This document shows positions 9,754 through 19,862 of a stretch of DNA of 64,000 nt, piece after piece. The notes below the pieces were generated by a model. That model had not been told where the DNA came from. It saw only the letters and a program-made list of their open reading frames with translations, and ran no database searches. Position numbers and translations under genes: made by a program. Position 1 is the stretch's first letter, and each line of letters opens with the position of its first letter. Source of the DNA: Flavobacterium rhamnosiphilum (lineage in GTDB: Bacteria > Bacteroidota > Bacteroidia > Flavobacteriales > Flavobacteriaceae); contig NZ_SMLG01000011.1 in the NCBI RefSeq assembly GCF_004349195.1, forward strand, positions 1 to 64,000, in the 5' to 3' direction.

Positions 9754-10752
9754 TTATAGTTTATGAGGTAAAAATGGATAGTTCTCTTGTTCGTATACTA
9801 CATCGTATAGCTGTTGAATAGGAGGGTATTCAGATTCTTCGGCAAATGTTACACATTCTTCCACTAAATCTTTTACTCTTTGATCGATTGCTTCGATTTC
9901 TTCTTCTGTAGCATATTTTTGATCTTTAATTACATCTAAAACTTGAGTAATTGGATCAATTTTTTTGTACTCTTCTACTTCTTCTTTCGAACGGTATAAT
10001 TGTGCATCCGACATAGAGTGACCTCTATAACGGTATGTTTTCATTTCTAGGAAAGTTGGTCCGTCTCCACGACGTGCTCTGTCAATTGCTTCAGTCATTG
10101 CTTCAGCAACTTTTACAGGGTTCATTCCGTCAACTGGTCCACAAGGCATTTCATATCCTAAACCTAATTTCCAAATATCAGTATGATTGGCTGTTCTTTC
10201 TACAGAAGTTCCCATTGCATAACCATTGTTTTCAACAATAAATACGACTGGAAGTTTCCATAACATCGCCATATTAAAAGCTTCGTGTAAAGATCCTTGA
10301 CGTGCTGCACCATCACCAAAATAGGTCATAGTAACACCACCTGTTTCAAAATATTTATCGGCAAAAGCTAATCCAGCACCTACAGGAATTTGTCCTCCTA
10401 CAATTCCGTGTCCACCATAAAAACGGTGCTCTTTTGAAAAGATGTGCATGGAACCACCCATACCTTTTGAAGTTCCGGTAACTTTTCCTAAAAGTTCCGC
10501 CATCACGCGTCTAGGATCAACTCCCATTCCTATTGGTTGAACGTGATTTCTGTAAGCAGTAATCATTTTGTCTTTTGTCAAGTCCATTGCGTGCAATGCA
10601 CCAGCTAATACTGCTTCTTGACCATTGTATAAATGTAGAAAACCTCTAACTTTTTGTTGGATGTATAATGCTGCAAGTTTGTCCTCAAACTTTCTCCAAA
10701 GCAGCATATCTTCATACCACTTTAAATATACTTCTTTTGTAACTTCTTTCAT
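9754..10752 (-). CDS. pdhA: Pyruvate dehydrogenase E1 component, alpha subunit
   Basis: 332 residues, typical of E1-alpha from two-gene (alpha2beta2) E1 enzymes. The thiamine diphosphate-binding motif runs from YFGDGAARQGS to ENNGYAMGT, and the phosphorylation-loop region YRYRGHSMSD is present. It catalyses decarboxylation of pyruvate with an E1-beta partner that must be encoded elsewhere. The E2 gene follows after 7 bp. The 156-bp leader upstream, toward cdd, contains a short GC-rich inverted repeat near 10835-10850 but no convincing promoter. Confidence 0.95.
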   Translation of the reverse strand: MKEVTKEVYLKWYEDMLLWRKFEDKLAALYIQQKVRGFLHLYNGQEAVLAGALHAMDLTKDKMITAYRNHVQPIGMGVDPRRVMAELLGKVTGTSKGMGGSMHIFSKEHRFYGGHGIVGGQIPVGAGLAFADKYFETGGVTMTYFGDGAARQGSLHEAFNMAMLWKLPVVFIVENNGYAMGTSVERTANHTDIWKLGLGYEMPCGPVDGMNPVKVAEAMTEAIDRARRGDGPTFLEMKTYRYRGHSMSDAQLYRSKEEVEEYKKIDPITQVLDVIKDQKYATEEEIEAIDQRVKDLVEECVTFAEESEYPPIQQLYDVVYEQENYPFLPHKL

Positions 10753-10908
10753 CTGAATTTTTCTTTTGCTAAAGTGTTATTGTATTATCAATTTGTACCT
10801 ATAACGCAAAATAGTTTCCTCCCACAAATTTGCGCCCCGAAGGGTCGGGATGCAAAAATAAGACATTCCAAGTAAGAACTAAAATTTAATAGGCAATTTT
10901 TGGAATTT

Positions 10909-11391
10909 TTACAGGAATTTTTTATCGAACATAAAGGGAAGCAAATTTTTTAGGGATTCCGACTTGTAAATAGCGCCAATTTCTCCCATGAAATAGATTT
11001 CAATTGGGGTCTCTTGTCGGATTTCGTATTCTGCTATGGATTGTCTGCAAGAGCCGCAAGGAGGAATTGGAGCTGTAGTTTGGTTCGTGTCCGAAGCAGC
11101 TGTAATTGCCATTTTCAAAATTTTGGCTTCTGGATAGACTGCGCCGGCATAAAAAATAGCGACACGTTCCGCACAAAGTCCGGAAGGATAAGCGGCATTT
11201 TCTTGGTTTGAACCTACTACAATTTTACCGTTGTCTAAAACAAGTGCAACTCCAACTCTGAATTTTGAATAAGGTGCGTAAGCATTTTTTCGGACTTCAA
11301 CGGCTTGAGTCATTAAGTCCTGAATGTCATTTGGTAAATCCTGAATGGAATCGAATACTTTGAATTGAGTGGTAATTGTTATTTCTTTCAT
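10909..11391 (-). CDS. cdd: Cytidine deaminase
   Basis: 160 residues from the ATG at 11391. An upstream in-frame ATG at 11418 lies inside the porV terminator hairpin and is unlikely to be used. It deaminates cytidine and deoxycytidine to uridine forms in pyrimidine salvage. Zinc-site motifs are present: CAERVA, with the catalytic glutamate, and PCGSCRQ, giving the second and third cysteine ligands. The gene lies downstream of porU-porV on the same strand, but a strong terminator separates them, so it probably has its own promoter. Confidence 0.93.
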   Translation of the reverse strand: MKEITITTQFKVFDSIQDLPNDIQDLMTQAVEVRKNAYAPYSKFRVGVALVLDNGKIVVGSNQENAAYPSGLCAERVAIFYAGAVYPEAKILKMAITAASDTNQTTAPIPPCGSCRQSIAEYEIRQETPIEIYFMGEIGAIYKSESLKNLLPFMFDKKFL

Positions 11392-11411
11392 GTTTTTTTT
11401 TAAGGAAAAAA

Positions 11412-11454
11412 AATCCAAACTTCATCCCGATGCTTCGGGATTGAAATTTGGATT
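11412..11454 (-). terminator. Intrinsic terminator of the porU-porV operon
   Basis: A long imperfect stem (outer arms 11412-11419 and 11447-11454; inner arms ATCCCGA and TTCGGGAT) is followed, reading the minus strand, by a run of eight T residues. It sits between porV and cdd. Confidence 0.8.
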
Positions 11455-11478
11455 GTTATTTGTGGATTTTATTTAAGT

Positions 11479-12678
11479 TTAATATTCTTCATATTTATCT
11501 CCAAAATTGAAGGTAAGTGAAAAACGCAGCGTATTTTCTAAAGGGCTTTTTATTTTTGATGCCGAGAATAAATAAGAAACATCTACTTTGACTACATTGT
11601 ATTTGAAACCTGCTCCAAGTGAGAAAAACTGTTTAGCTCCTTTTACAGGACTTTCGTGAAAGTAACCCAAACGCATTGCAAAGGAATCTTGATACAAATA
11701 TTCGGCACCTACAGCATACGTAACTTCTTTTAATTCTTCGCTGAATCCATCAGGAGCATCACCAAATGATTTGAAAACCCCGGAAGTCCATCCAATAGCG
11801 CGGTAATCATTATTTGCTTTAGCCGTTCCGTCATTAGCAGGTTCTCCAGGATCGAGGGTATCCCCATCTCCATTTAAATCAGTTGCCGGCTTAGGGACAG
11901 GAATTTGAGGAGTTGGCACTAATAATTTATTAAATTCAACATTTAAGGAAACCTTATTATAATCGTCTAAAATAAAATCAAAACCAGTTCCTATTTTTAA
12001 ATTAGCGGGTAGAAAGTTATTATTAAAATCATCATTGTCATAACTGATTTTAGGACCTAAATTTTGAATGTTAAATCCCGCTCTCCATCTTCCGTTGAAT
12101 TCGTTGTACGCTATTTCTTCAGATTGGTAAAAACCGGCCACATCAACAGCAAATGTACTTGCAGATGAAGCGTCATTGTTTTCGGAGGCCACTTTTAGAT
12201 TGGAATTTATAAATCTTCCCGCGATAGCCATAGAGAATTTTTCGCTTAATTTTAAGGAATATGAACCGTCAATGGCAAACTCGTTTGGAGAAACAAATCT
12301 AGGTTCGTCATTTGCATTTTCACGCAATTCGATTTCACCCAATCCAAAATAGCGAAGGCTTCCCGCAAATGCACTTCTTTCATTCAGTTTTTGATAATAG
12401 GTTAATTGCCCTAATGATATGTCATTTACTAAATCAGTAAGGTAAGGTGTGTAGCTTACAGAAAATCCTTTTTGGTCTGTTGCAAAAGCATATTTAGCTG
12501 GATTCCATTGCTGGGAAAAAGCATCCGCTGATGTTGCAACTCCTACGTCTGCCATACCTGCAGCTCTTGCATCAGCTGCGACTAATAAAAAGGGAACCCC
12601 CGGGTTTATAACTCTATCTTGTGCTTTTGTAAAAGAAATCACAAATAAAAAGATAAAAAGTAATAGTATTTTTTTCAT
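11479..12678 (-). CDS. porV: Type IX secretion system outer membrane protein PorV
   Basis: 399 residues with a signal peptide (about 1-19, ending FTKAQ) and the PorV hallmark near the mature N-terminus (PFLLVAADARAAGMADVGVAT). The remainder is beta-strand rich and FadL-like, ending in an aromatic/acidic tail. PorV is a shuttle that takes cargo from the T9SS translocon to the sortase PorU. porU lies 38 bp upstream on the same strand. An extracellular-loop-like insertion with a calcium-binding style DLNGDGDTLDPGE motif is present at about residues 262-282. Confidence 0.95.
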   Translation of the reverse strand: MKKILLLFIFLFVISFTKAQDRVINPGVPFLLVAADARAAGMADVGVATSADAFSQQWNPAKYAFATDQKGFSVSYTPYLTDLVNDISLGQLTYYQKLNERSAFAGSLRYFGLGEIELRENANDEPRFVSPNEFAIDGSYSLKLSEKFSMAIAGRFINSNLKVASENNDASSASTFAVDVAGFYQSEEIAYNEFNGRWRAGFNIQNLGPKISYDNDDFNNNFLPANLKIGTGFDFILDDYNKVSLNVEFNKLLVPTPQIPVPKPATDLNGDGDTLDPGEPANDGTAKANNDYRAIGWTSGVFKSFGDAPDGFSEELKEVTYAVGAEYLYQDSFAMRLGYFHESPVKGAKQFFSLGAGFKYNVVKVDVSYLFSASKIKSPLENTLRFSLTFNFGDKYEEY

Positions 12679-12716
12679 TATTACAGGAAGTTTTGTTAAA
12701 CAAATATAGTATTTTA

Positions 12717-15700
12717 TTAAAGTATAACAAGTTTTTCAAATTTTTCAGTTTTCGTACTTGTTATGCTTGATTTGACGGTTAGCTTGTAAACATAAACGCC
12801 TTTTCCTATTTTATCTCCAAAATCATCTTTGCCATCCCAAGTGATTTCTTTTGATAAAAATCCTTCAGTTGTGATAATTTGATTTTTCGTCCAGACCACT
12901 TTTCCCGTTATTGTCATTACTTGAACCTGAACATCCAGTGGTTCAAATGGTCTGTTGTGTGTAAACCAAAATTCAGTATAATTAACGAACGGATTAGGAT
13001 AATTTAACACATGTGTCAATGTTATCGTTTCATCACCTACAACAATAAACTGAATCTCGGCGGTTATGGGGTTGTTGTATACATCCCACGCTTTGAATGT
13101 TATAGTGTGTAATCCAGGAGCTAAATTGCGCAACGGAAATCGAAGTGTTCCACTTGTAAAATCATCTAACGTTGTTTGATAATAATCATTTAGAACAAAG
13201 GGATTGCTTACATCTCCATCAAGAATAGCAACAATATCATGACCTATTCCGCTTGCCGTATTTATTCCATTTTCATCTTCAAGCAGTGCAACAAAAAATG
13301 GGGATTCATTGGTTGTTCCGCCGGAAACAAAAGTCTCGTCATTCATATATAACTTAACTCTTGGACTAATATTGTCTGCGATTGCATTTTCATTTATTCC
13401 TCCTATTTTTATATTGGAATCATACCCGGTTTCGTTCTGTAATAATTGATTTTTTTTGGCATAAAAACTAATTCTTCCGTTGGCTAATGGGACTCTGATG
13501 TCTCTTGGGACAACAAAACTAAATTCAAATTGACCATTAGTGACTGATGCATTTCCTCGGAATATTGTCTCTCCTAAAACATTGAAATTGATAGCCGAAC
13601 TGTTTCCGTCATTATTATAAGTTGTTCTTGAAATTGTTTTGTCAAAAATAGTAGTGGAAACCTCTCCGTTATAGTTTGTTAGCGGATTGTTGTTTTCATC
13701 AGTAACTTCTCCCGTCAGTTTCATTTTTGCCAATGATTTGAAGTCGTCAATGGGTTGGGTAACGGGAATGTCATTTACTTTTGTCAATCTAATTTTTGGT
13801 TTTGGTATGGAAAGCATTAATGCGGGATCTCCGATATAAAAAACAACATTGGTGGCTGAATTTGGATTGTTGTTTTTTGAAATCCTCAGCGCCTCTGCAA
13901 TTGAAGTATATTGATTCGAATTGTAGGATAATAAATGTTGCGTTAAAGTGTCGTTGAAGTTTTCTGCACTGAATTGTCCAATTGATCGAATGGTAGTAAT
14001 CATTGCAATTGCTCCGCCTTTTGGGTTCCAATACGTATATTCTCCGGCGGTTGGCCTTAAAGGGTTATCAAAACGGGAAAATTCACAAGTGATGGTTATA
14101 AATAAAGGATACTTGTATTGATTGCTTAAGTTTTGTCCATCTGATTTTTCCCAAATGCGTTCACTTGATAAACCATCTTCACCACCATGTCCTAAATAAT
14201 TAAATACCAAAGCTCCTTTTTCGAAAGCATTGAAAAAATCCGTTCGGGCTTTTGGATATCTGGAACCTCCTGCCGATGCTTCTTGGACATAAGAATCTAA
14301 AAAGATTTTATTTACATTTAGAAATGGTTTCTCGGTAGCAATTGTGTTTGCAAGGGTATTTTGTCTGTTTTGTAAGCTGGCATCGGATGCTATATCTGAA
14401 TCATCAGAAACCAATACGAAGTTGTTTCTCCAACTTCCGTAGGACTTCAGGTCATGATATTCGATTACTTTATTTACCATTTCGTCAGCCTGTTTGGGAT
14501 CATTGACCAACATTCTGCCTACCGCAATATCGATTCCTCCAAAATAAGAAATGACATTTCCCTCTGTAATATCCATTAATCCAAAAAAATCATCAGAGGC
14601 AAAGGATGATTCGCCCGTTGTACGGCTGTTTAGGGCGTGGTAAATAGGTACGACATTAGTGTTGTTTGAAATTCTATTTTTAAAATCATAAGAGGCATCA
14701 CCAAAAAGATTGACAAATTTTATTCTTTTCTCCGGTGCAGAAGCATTTTCATAGATGTATTTAATGCAATTTCGTATCGCTGCAACATCTTGTTTTCCAG
14801 AAGAAAATTCTTGATAGATGGATTCCAAAGGAATTACTTTTACATTTAAATTGGAATAGGTACGATGTAAAGTGGCTAATTTTTCAGCTTGTGTGGCTAA
14901 AAAAGTTGGTGTGATAATCACGTAATCGATGTCTTGAAATTGACCTTGTCCGTTTTTGAACAATGTTCCTTTTAGGTTTTGATTCGCGACTCTTGATTTG
15001 GTATCTTTTAAAGGAGTGTAATAATCCGAGGCATTCAAAGCAATATATTTTCTGAGTTCTCCTAAGTTTGCTTTAAAATTTAATGTGCTCTGATTTGAGT
15101 TCTCGATTTTGGTTGCATTGTAAATATCAGTAATATCCCAAATTTGGGGAATATCTGTTGTGTTTGAAATGTTGTAATTCACAATTCCAAAATTTGAGTT
15201 GGATTGGTCGTATTGAAAATGAAATTGTTTTCCATAGCCTTGCAGTTTTCGCTTGGTGATAAGCCTGATATTGTCAAGAAAACCTTTGGAACCCGGAACA
15301 CCATTGTTGTTGTATTTCAGTTTTATTTTTATGTTTTCAGCACCGCTGAAACTGGTGTTATTTGGTAAAACCCCTAAATAAAACTCCGTTCCGGAATTAT
15401 TGTTTAAAGCAGGAAAAGAAATGGTTCCAACTGCAGTTCCGTTCGCAGTCACATTCAAAGAAGTTGGAGTAAATGCAGCGGAAGCGGCGGTTAGCAATAG
15501 TTTTACAGGAGTTGAAGAATCAAAATTTGGGAAATTAAAATCGAATTCCTGTTCGTCTTTGACTTCGAATGATTCGCCAAGCCATTGACGACCCAATCGC
15601 GCTATATTAATGAGGTCTGCTTCGTGGTATTGATGGTCATCAAAAGAAGTTACTGTTAAAGTGCTGCTTCCGGAAGGTTGAGCCATGGGAGTAATTCTCT

Positions 15701-16553
15701 TTCCATCGGCACCTTGAATAGTAATGTAGTAATAGGATTTTGTATCATACAAATTGGTAAAGGTCAGACTTTCGGGATTCCAAGTGTCAACTCCTTCGGC
15801 ATAAAAAAGAATGTAGTCCTCATTATTGAAAATGCCGTCAGCTTCGCCGTTGATTTGAATTGCATTTTCAATCAAGTCATTTGGATAGAAAAAACTGTTT
15901 GATAGCGGAAGCATTCGTCCGCCATTGCCGTATATTTTTATTTTTCTGGGATCTATAGTGCTTACATCTAATCCTAATTGTTGTAAAAAACTTTTAGAGA
16001 TTTTATATACGCCGGATTTTTCAATATAAAATGGGTGCCAATTACCCGTTGCTAAAACAGAATTAACGATACTATTTGTACTTTTATTTCTATTAGATTG
16101 GGATATTCTGGCGGTATTATTTTCTACTTCGTAGGAAAAGGATTTGATTCGTTTAAATCCGAAATCGTCCTTAATTATGGGCGACAGATTAATAAAAGCT
16201 TCTCTGATGTCTCTTGAAATGTTTACTTTCAGGGATGCATTTGTTGTTTTAGGTATGTTCTCGGGAGCTAAATCACCCAATTGAGCAGTTGTGATTGCTT
16301 CGGAAATTACATTTGTGATTACGATTTTTCCTTCATCAAAAGAGACTGGTTCTTTTATTTTTAAAGTATAAAACAGTGTTTTTTGAGAAGCATCATAATG
16401 GAAATTATTTCCTGTAAATTGCGGAATAATAACTTTGTAAGCGCCATAGGACATTTCTTTTTTTTCTATCCATTCAATGGTTGTGTCGCCTTTAATTTGA
16501 GCAAAAGAAACAAAAGGAATTAGGCTTAAATAAACCAAAAGTATTTTTCTCAT
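12717..16553 (-). CDS. porU: Type IX secretion system sortase PorU
   Basis: 1278 residues with a signal peptide (about 1-18, ending SFAQ). The central gingipain-like C25 cysteine peptidase domain carries a catalytic His in the NYLGHGG motif (H789) and Cys in TITCEFSRFD (C823). The C-terminal 90 or so residues form a type A-like sorting/FlgD-like domain (NYPNPF, then GKGVYVYKL). PorU removes C-terminal sorting signals and attaches cargo to A-LPS in species that make it. It precedes porV by 38 bp and is divergent from gldJ across a 208-bp gap. This gldJ-porU-porV order matches the F. johnsoniae locus as I remember it. Confidence 0.95.
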   Translation of the reverse strand: MRKILLVYLSLIPFVSFAQIKGDTTIEWIEKKEMSYGAYKVIIPQFTGNNFHYDASQKTLFYTLKIKEPVSFDEGKIVITNVISEAITTAQLGDLAPENIPKTTNASLKVNISRDIREAFINLSPIIKDDFGFKRIKSFSYEVENNTARISQSNRNKSTNSIVNSVLATGNWHPFYIEKSGVYKISKSFLQQLGLDVSTIDPRKIKIYGNGGRMLPLSNSFFYPNDLIENAIQINGEADGIFNNEDYILFYAEGVDTWNPESLTFTNLYDTKSYYYITIQGADGKRITPMAQPSGSSTLTVTSFDDHQYHEADLINIARLGRQWLGESFEVKDEQEFDFNFPNFDSSTPVKLLLTAASAAFTPTSLNVTANGTAVGTISFPALNNNSGTEFYLGVLPNNTSFSGAENIKIKLKYNNNGVPGSKGFLDNIRLITKRKLQGYGKQFHFQYDQSNSNFGIVNYNISNTTDIPQIWDITDIYNATKIENSNQSTLNFKANLGELRKYIALNASDYYTPLKDTKSRVANQNLKGTLFKNGQGQFQDIDYVIITPTFLATQAEKLATLHRTYSNLNVKVIPLESIYQEFSSGKQDVAAIRNCIKYIYENASAPEKRIKFVNLFGDASYDFKNRISNNTNVVPIYHALNSRTTGESSFASDDFFGLMDITEGNVISYFGGIDIAVGRMLVNDPKQADEMVNKVIEYHDLKSYGSWRNNFVLVSDDSDIASDASLQNRQNTLANTIATEKPFLNVNKIFLDSYVQEASAGGSRYPKARTDFFNAFEKGALVFNYLGHGGEDGLSSERIWEKSDGQNLSNQYKYPLFITITCEFSRFDNPLRPTAGEYTYWNPKGGAIAMITTIRSIGQFSAENFNDTLTQHLLSYNSNQYTSIAEALRISKNNNPNSATNVVFYIGDPALMLSIPKPKIRLTKVNDIPVTQPIDDFKSLAKMKLTGEVTDENNNPLTNYNGEVSTTIFDKTISRTTYNNDGNSSAINFNVLGETIFRGNASVTNGQFEFSFVVPRDIRVPLANGRISFYAKKNQLLQNETGYDSNIKIGGINENAIADNISPRVKLYMNDETFVSGGTTNESPFFVALLEDENGINTASGIGHDIVAILDGDVSNPFVLNDYYQTTLDDFTSGTLRFPLRNLAPGLHTITFKAWDVYNNPITAEIQFIVVGDETITLTHVLNYPNPFVNYTEFWFTHNRPFEPLDVQVQVMTITGKVVWTKNQIITTEGFLSKEITWDGKDDFGDKIGKGVYVYKLTVKSSITSTKTEKFEKLVIL

Positions 16554-16617
16554 TGTTTTTTTAACGTGGTTAATAGGGAGTTATTATTTATCAGTAAAAA
16601 TAAACCATTTCGTGTGA

Positions 16618-16644
16618 TTGTAAATAATAAATATTATAAATTTG
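16618..16644 (+). promoter_or_regulatory. Candidate gldJ promoter
   Basis: TTG at 16618-16620 and TAAATTTG at 16637-16644 match the Bacteroidota consensus elements, but the spacer is only 16 bp, slightly short. A leader of roughly 110 nt to the gldJ ATG would result. Confidence 0.35.
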
Positions 16645-16761
16645 CGTTTTGATATATAATTTATTGTTAAAATTGCATCAGCTAAAATTATTAAAAAGTT
16701 TGATGTTGATTACGGGTTAATTATTATATTGCGGCACTTAAATTATTACCTACTAAAGAGT

Positions 16762-18447
16762 ATGAAAGCAAACAAAATTATGGGCTTACGATTGTTGATA
16801 TCAATCCTGTTGGTGATTGGTTTTTCCAGTTGCAGTAAAAAGTCCAGCTCCAAAAACACCTCAAGAGCAACCGGTTGGAATATGGACAGCAAAAAAGCAG
16901 GTTCAAGTAAAAAACAACAAGCAGGACCAGGTTTGGTTTTTGTTGAAGGTGGTACATTTACTATGGGAAAAGTAGCAGATGACGTTATGCATGATTGGAA
17001 TAATACCCCGACACAACAACACGTTCAGTCTTTTTACATGGATGAAACTGAAGTTACTAACTCAATGTATTTAGATTACCTAGATTGGTTGAAAAGCGTT
17101 TATCCACCCACTGAAGAAAATTATAAAAACATATATGAGGGAGCCTCACCTGATACATTAGTTTGGAGAAATAGATTGGGTTACAATGAAACGATGACTA
17201 ATAACTATTTAAGACATCCTTCTTATGCTGATTATCCTGTTGTTGGAGTAAATTGGATTCAAGCAGTTGAATTCAGTAATTGGAGAACACAACGTGTGAA
17301 TGAAGCGCTTCTGGAAAAAAACGGGTATCTTAAAAAGAATGCAAAAACACTAGATGTAACTGCTGATAGTAACTTTGATACAGAAACCTATTTGAATTCA
17401 CCAACTTTGGCTTACGGAGGAAATGAAGAGATTGTATTAAAAGGAAAAAAGGGAGGTAGAAAAACTCCTAAAGCAGGAAAAGACGGTAAAGTTATAGAAC
17501 CGAAAAATGTTTATGCACAACGTTCTTCAGGAATTCTTCTTCCTGAATACAGACTTCCAACAGAAGCTGAATGGGAATATGCAGCAGCTGCTGATGTAGG
17601 TCAAAGAGAATACAACATCTACAAAGGTCAGAAAAAATACCCTTGGTCTGGTGGTTACACTCGCTCTGGGAAAAGACAAAGTAAAGGGGATCAGTTAGCT
17701 AATTTCAAACAAGGTAACGGAGATTACGGTGGAATTGCAGGTTGGTCTGATGACGGTGCAGATATTACAAATGAGGTTAAGAAATATCCTGCAAATGATT
17801 TTGGATTGTATGATATGGCTGGAAATGTTGCCGAATGGGTGCAAGATGTTTACAGACCTATAATTGATAACGAAGGAAATGATTTTAATTATTATAGAGG
17901 AAATCAATATACTAAAAATAAAATCGGAGCTGACGGTAAAGTTGAAATTGTTACTGCAGCCAATATGAAATTTGACACTTTAAGTAATGGTAAAATAATT
18001 GCCAGAAGATATCCGGGTCAGATTGCTCAAGTTCCAGTTGATGAAAAAGAAACGTATTTGAGACAAAATTTTGACAAAAGTGATAATGTCAATTACAGAG
18101 ATGGTGATAAACAATCTACCAGATACTATAATTTTGGATCTTCAGAATCTGATACTGAAAAAGAAAAAGAGGAGAAAATCATGTATAATTCCCCTAAACA
18201 CAATGTTACAACGGATAGTTTAGGTAAGATGGTTAGAAAATATGATAAATCAAGCAAGAGAACAACTTTTATAAATGATGAAGTTAGAGTTTATAAAGGT
18301 GGTTCTTGGAGAGATAGAGCGTATTGGTTAGATCCAGCGCAAAGAAGATATTTTCCACAGGATATGGCTACAGATTACATTGGTTTTAGATGTGCTATGT
18401 CTCGAGTAGGTCCTAAAGCAGACAAGAAAAAATCAGCTAGAAATTAA
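16762..18447 (+). CDS. gldJ: Gliding motility lipoprotein GldJ
   Basis: 561 residues from the ATG at 16762, the length I recall for F. johnsoniae GldJ. The frame continues upstream only to a TTG at 16729. A lipoprotein signal peptide ends at a lipobox (GFSSC), and the residues after Cys are basic (SKKSSS), which argues against surface export and for the periplasmic face of the outer membrane. The body is a formylglycine-generating-enzyme/SUMF1-like domain (GGTFTMGK, DETEVTN, RLPTEAEWEYAA, DMAGNVAEWV, GGSWRD, GFRCAMS) with a long insertion at about 200-265. GldJ is a structural part of the gliding/T9SS motor that stabilises GldK. A terminator follows, then murF. Confidence 0.95.
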   Translation: MKANKIMGLRLLISILLVIGFSSCSKKSSSKNTSRATGWNMDSKKAGSSKKQQAGPGLVFVEGGTFTMGKVADDVMHDWNNTPTQQHVQSFYMDETEVTNSMYLDYLDWLKSVYPPTEENYKNIYEGASPDTLVWRNRLGYNETMTNNYLRHPSYADYPVVGVNWIQAVEFSNWRTQRVNEALLEKNGYLKKNAKTLDVTADSNFDTETYLNSPTLAYGGNEEIVLKGKKGGRKTPKAGKDGKVIEPKNVYAQRSSGILLPEYRLPTEAEWEYAAAADVGQREYNIYKGQKKYPWSGGYTRSGKRQSKGDQLANFKQGNGDYGGIAGWSDDGADITNEVKKYPANDFGLYDMAGNVAEWVQDVYRPIIDNEGNDFNYYRGNQYTKNKIGADGKVEIVTAANMKFDTLSNGKIIARRYPGQIAQVPVDEKETYLRQNFDKSDNVNYRDGDKQSTRYYNFGSSESDTEKEKEEKIMYNSPKHNVTTDSLGKMVRKYDKSSKRTTFINDEVRVYKGGSWRDRAYWLDPAQRRYFPQDMATDYIGFRCAMSRVGPKADKKKSARN

Positions 18448-18465
18448 ATTTTTTTATAAAATAAA

Positions 18466-18495
18466 AATAAAAGCCCTTTGATTAGGGCTTTTATT
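18466..18495 (+). terminator. gldJ terminator
   Basis: Perfect 12-bp stem (18466-18477 with 18484-18495), a 6-nt loop and a trailing T run, in the 65-bp gap between gldJ and murF. Confidence 0.8.
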
Positions 18496-18512
18496 TTTTT
18501 AAATCGTTTCAA

Positions 18513-19799
18513 ATGGATATTAATTACATTCATAGTTTATTTTTAAAATGCAAATCGGTTTCGATAGACACACGCAAGATTGAGCTAAACTCCTTATTTG
18601 TTGCCATAAAAGGGGAGCGTTTTGATGCGAATACATTTGCGAAGGAAGCATTAGATAAAGGTGCTTCTTATGTGATAATTGATGATGAATCTTATTTTAT
18701 TGATGAAAGAACCATCTTAGTTGATGACAGTTTAATCGCATTGCAGAACCTGGCTAAATTTCATCGGGAGTATTTAAAACTACCCATAATAGCGCTTACG
18801 GGAAGTAATGGAAAAACAACTACCAAAGAACTAATTCATGTTGTTCTTTCTAAGAAATTCAATGCCAAAGCAACAGTTGGAAACCTGAATAATCACATTG
18901 GTGTGCCATTGACATTGCTTTCGTTTACTTCAGAAACAGAAATAGGAATAGTTGAGATGGGTGCGAATCACAAAAAAGAAATTGAATTTCTATGTGAATT
19001 GGCAAAGCCGGATTATGGCTATATCACTAATTTTGGTAAAGCTCATTTAGAAGGTTTTGGTGGTGTTGAAGGAGTTATTGAGGGAAAAAGTGAAATGTAT
19101 CACTACCTTTCGGTAAATGATAAACTTGCTTTCATAAATTTGGAAGACCCAATTCAAGTTGAGAAATCAAAGTCGTTAAAAGCATATTCTTTTGGCGTAA
19201 ATAAAACAAATGCGGATGTAAATATTACATCTGTTAAAGCAAATCCATTTGTGGCAATAAGTTATTCTAATCTAACCATTTCAACCCATTTAATAGGGTT
19301 GTACAATGCCAATAACATCAATGCAGCTCTAACTATTGGGAAGTATTTTGAAATCGATGATGCGGCAATAAAAGAGGCTTTAGAGAGCTATGTGCCTGAA
19401 AATAACAGATCGCAGTTATTGACAAAAGGAACAAACCAAATTATTCTGGACGCCTATAATGCAAATCCGAGCAGTATGACGGTTGCTATTGAGAATTTTC
19501 TGCAGTTAGAGGGTTCAAATAAGGTTATGATTTTGGGAGATATGTTTGAGTTGGGACAGGAAAGTCAGCAAGAACATAAAGCAATAATTACAATGCTTTC
19601 GAATGAAGATAAAGTGAAGTGTTATTTTATTGGTTCAGCATTTTATGCCAATAAAATAGAGAAAAGTAACTTTTGGTTCTACAATACATTTGAAGAGTTT
19701 TCTAATGATTTACCAATGACTAAATTCAATAATAATACTATTTTGATAAAAGGATCCAGAGGAATGGCATTGGAGCGGACTTTAGATTTCCTTTCTTAA
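18513..19799 (+). CDS. murF: UDP-N-acetylmuramoyl-tripeptide--D-alanyl-D-alanine ligase MurF
   Basis: 428 residues. It adds D-Ala-D-Ala to UDP-MurNAc-tripeptide, the last cytoplasmic step of the peptidoglycan precursor. A Mur ligase N-terminal domain (VSIDTRKI...LFVAIKGERFDAN), the ATP-binding loop TGSNGKTTTKE, the central-domain motif EMGANHKKEI and the C-terminal NPSSM...LGDMFELG motif are all visible. It directly follows gldJ, separated only by the gldJ terminator. Confidence 0.95.
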   Translation: MDINYIHSLFLKCKSVSIDTRKIELNSLFVAIKGERFDANTFAKEALDKGASYVIIDDESYFIDERTILVDDSLIALQNLAKFHREYLKLPIIALTGSNGKTTTKELIHVVLSKKFNAKATVGNLNNHIGVPLTLLSFTSETEIGIVEMGANHKKEIEFLCELAKPDYGYITNFGKAHLEGFGGVEGVIEGKSEMYHYLSVNDKLAFINLEDPIQVEKSKSLKAYSFGVNKTNADVNITSVKANPFVAISYSNLTISTHLIGLYNANNINAALTIGKYFEIDDAAIKEALESYVPENNRSQLLTKGTNQIILDAYNANPSSMTVAIENFLQLEGSNKVMILGDMFELGQESQQEHKAIITMLSNEDKVKCYFIGSAFYANKIEKSNFWFYNTFEEFSNDLPMTKFNNNTILIKGSRGMALERTLDFLS

Positions 19800-19821
19800 A
19801 TACAAGTTATTTTTTAAATAG

Positions 19822-19853
19822 AAATGCCATCGTAATTATTTATGATGGCATTT
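19822..19853. terminator. Shared terminator of murF and the Y_Y_Y regulator gene
   Basis: AAATGCCATC at 19822-19831 pairs with its complement at 19844-19853, with T-rich sequence beyond. It lies between two convergent genes. Confidence 0.7.
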
Positions 19854-19862
19854 TTAGTTTTA

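Noticed and set aside
9142..9759. 205-codon open frame on the plus strand
   Set aside because: Antisense shadow of the E2 gene. Its Ser/Val/Pro-rich sequence mirrors the repetitive lipoyl and linker codons, and it has no family resemblance.
11396..11460. Possible riboswitch before cdd
   Set aside because: The fold is a single long stem followed by eight T residues on the minus strand, which is explained as the porU-porV terminator.
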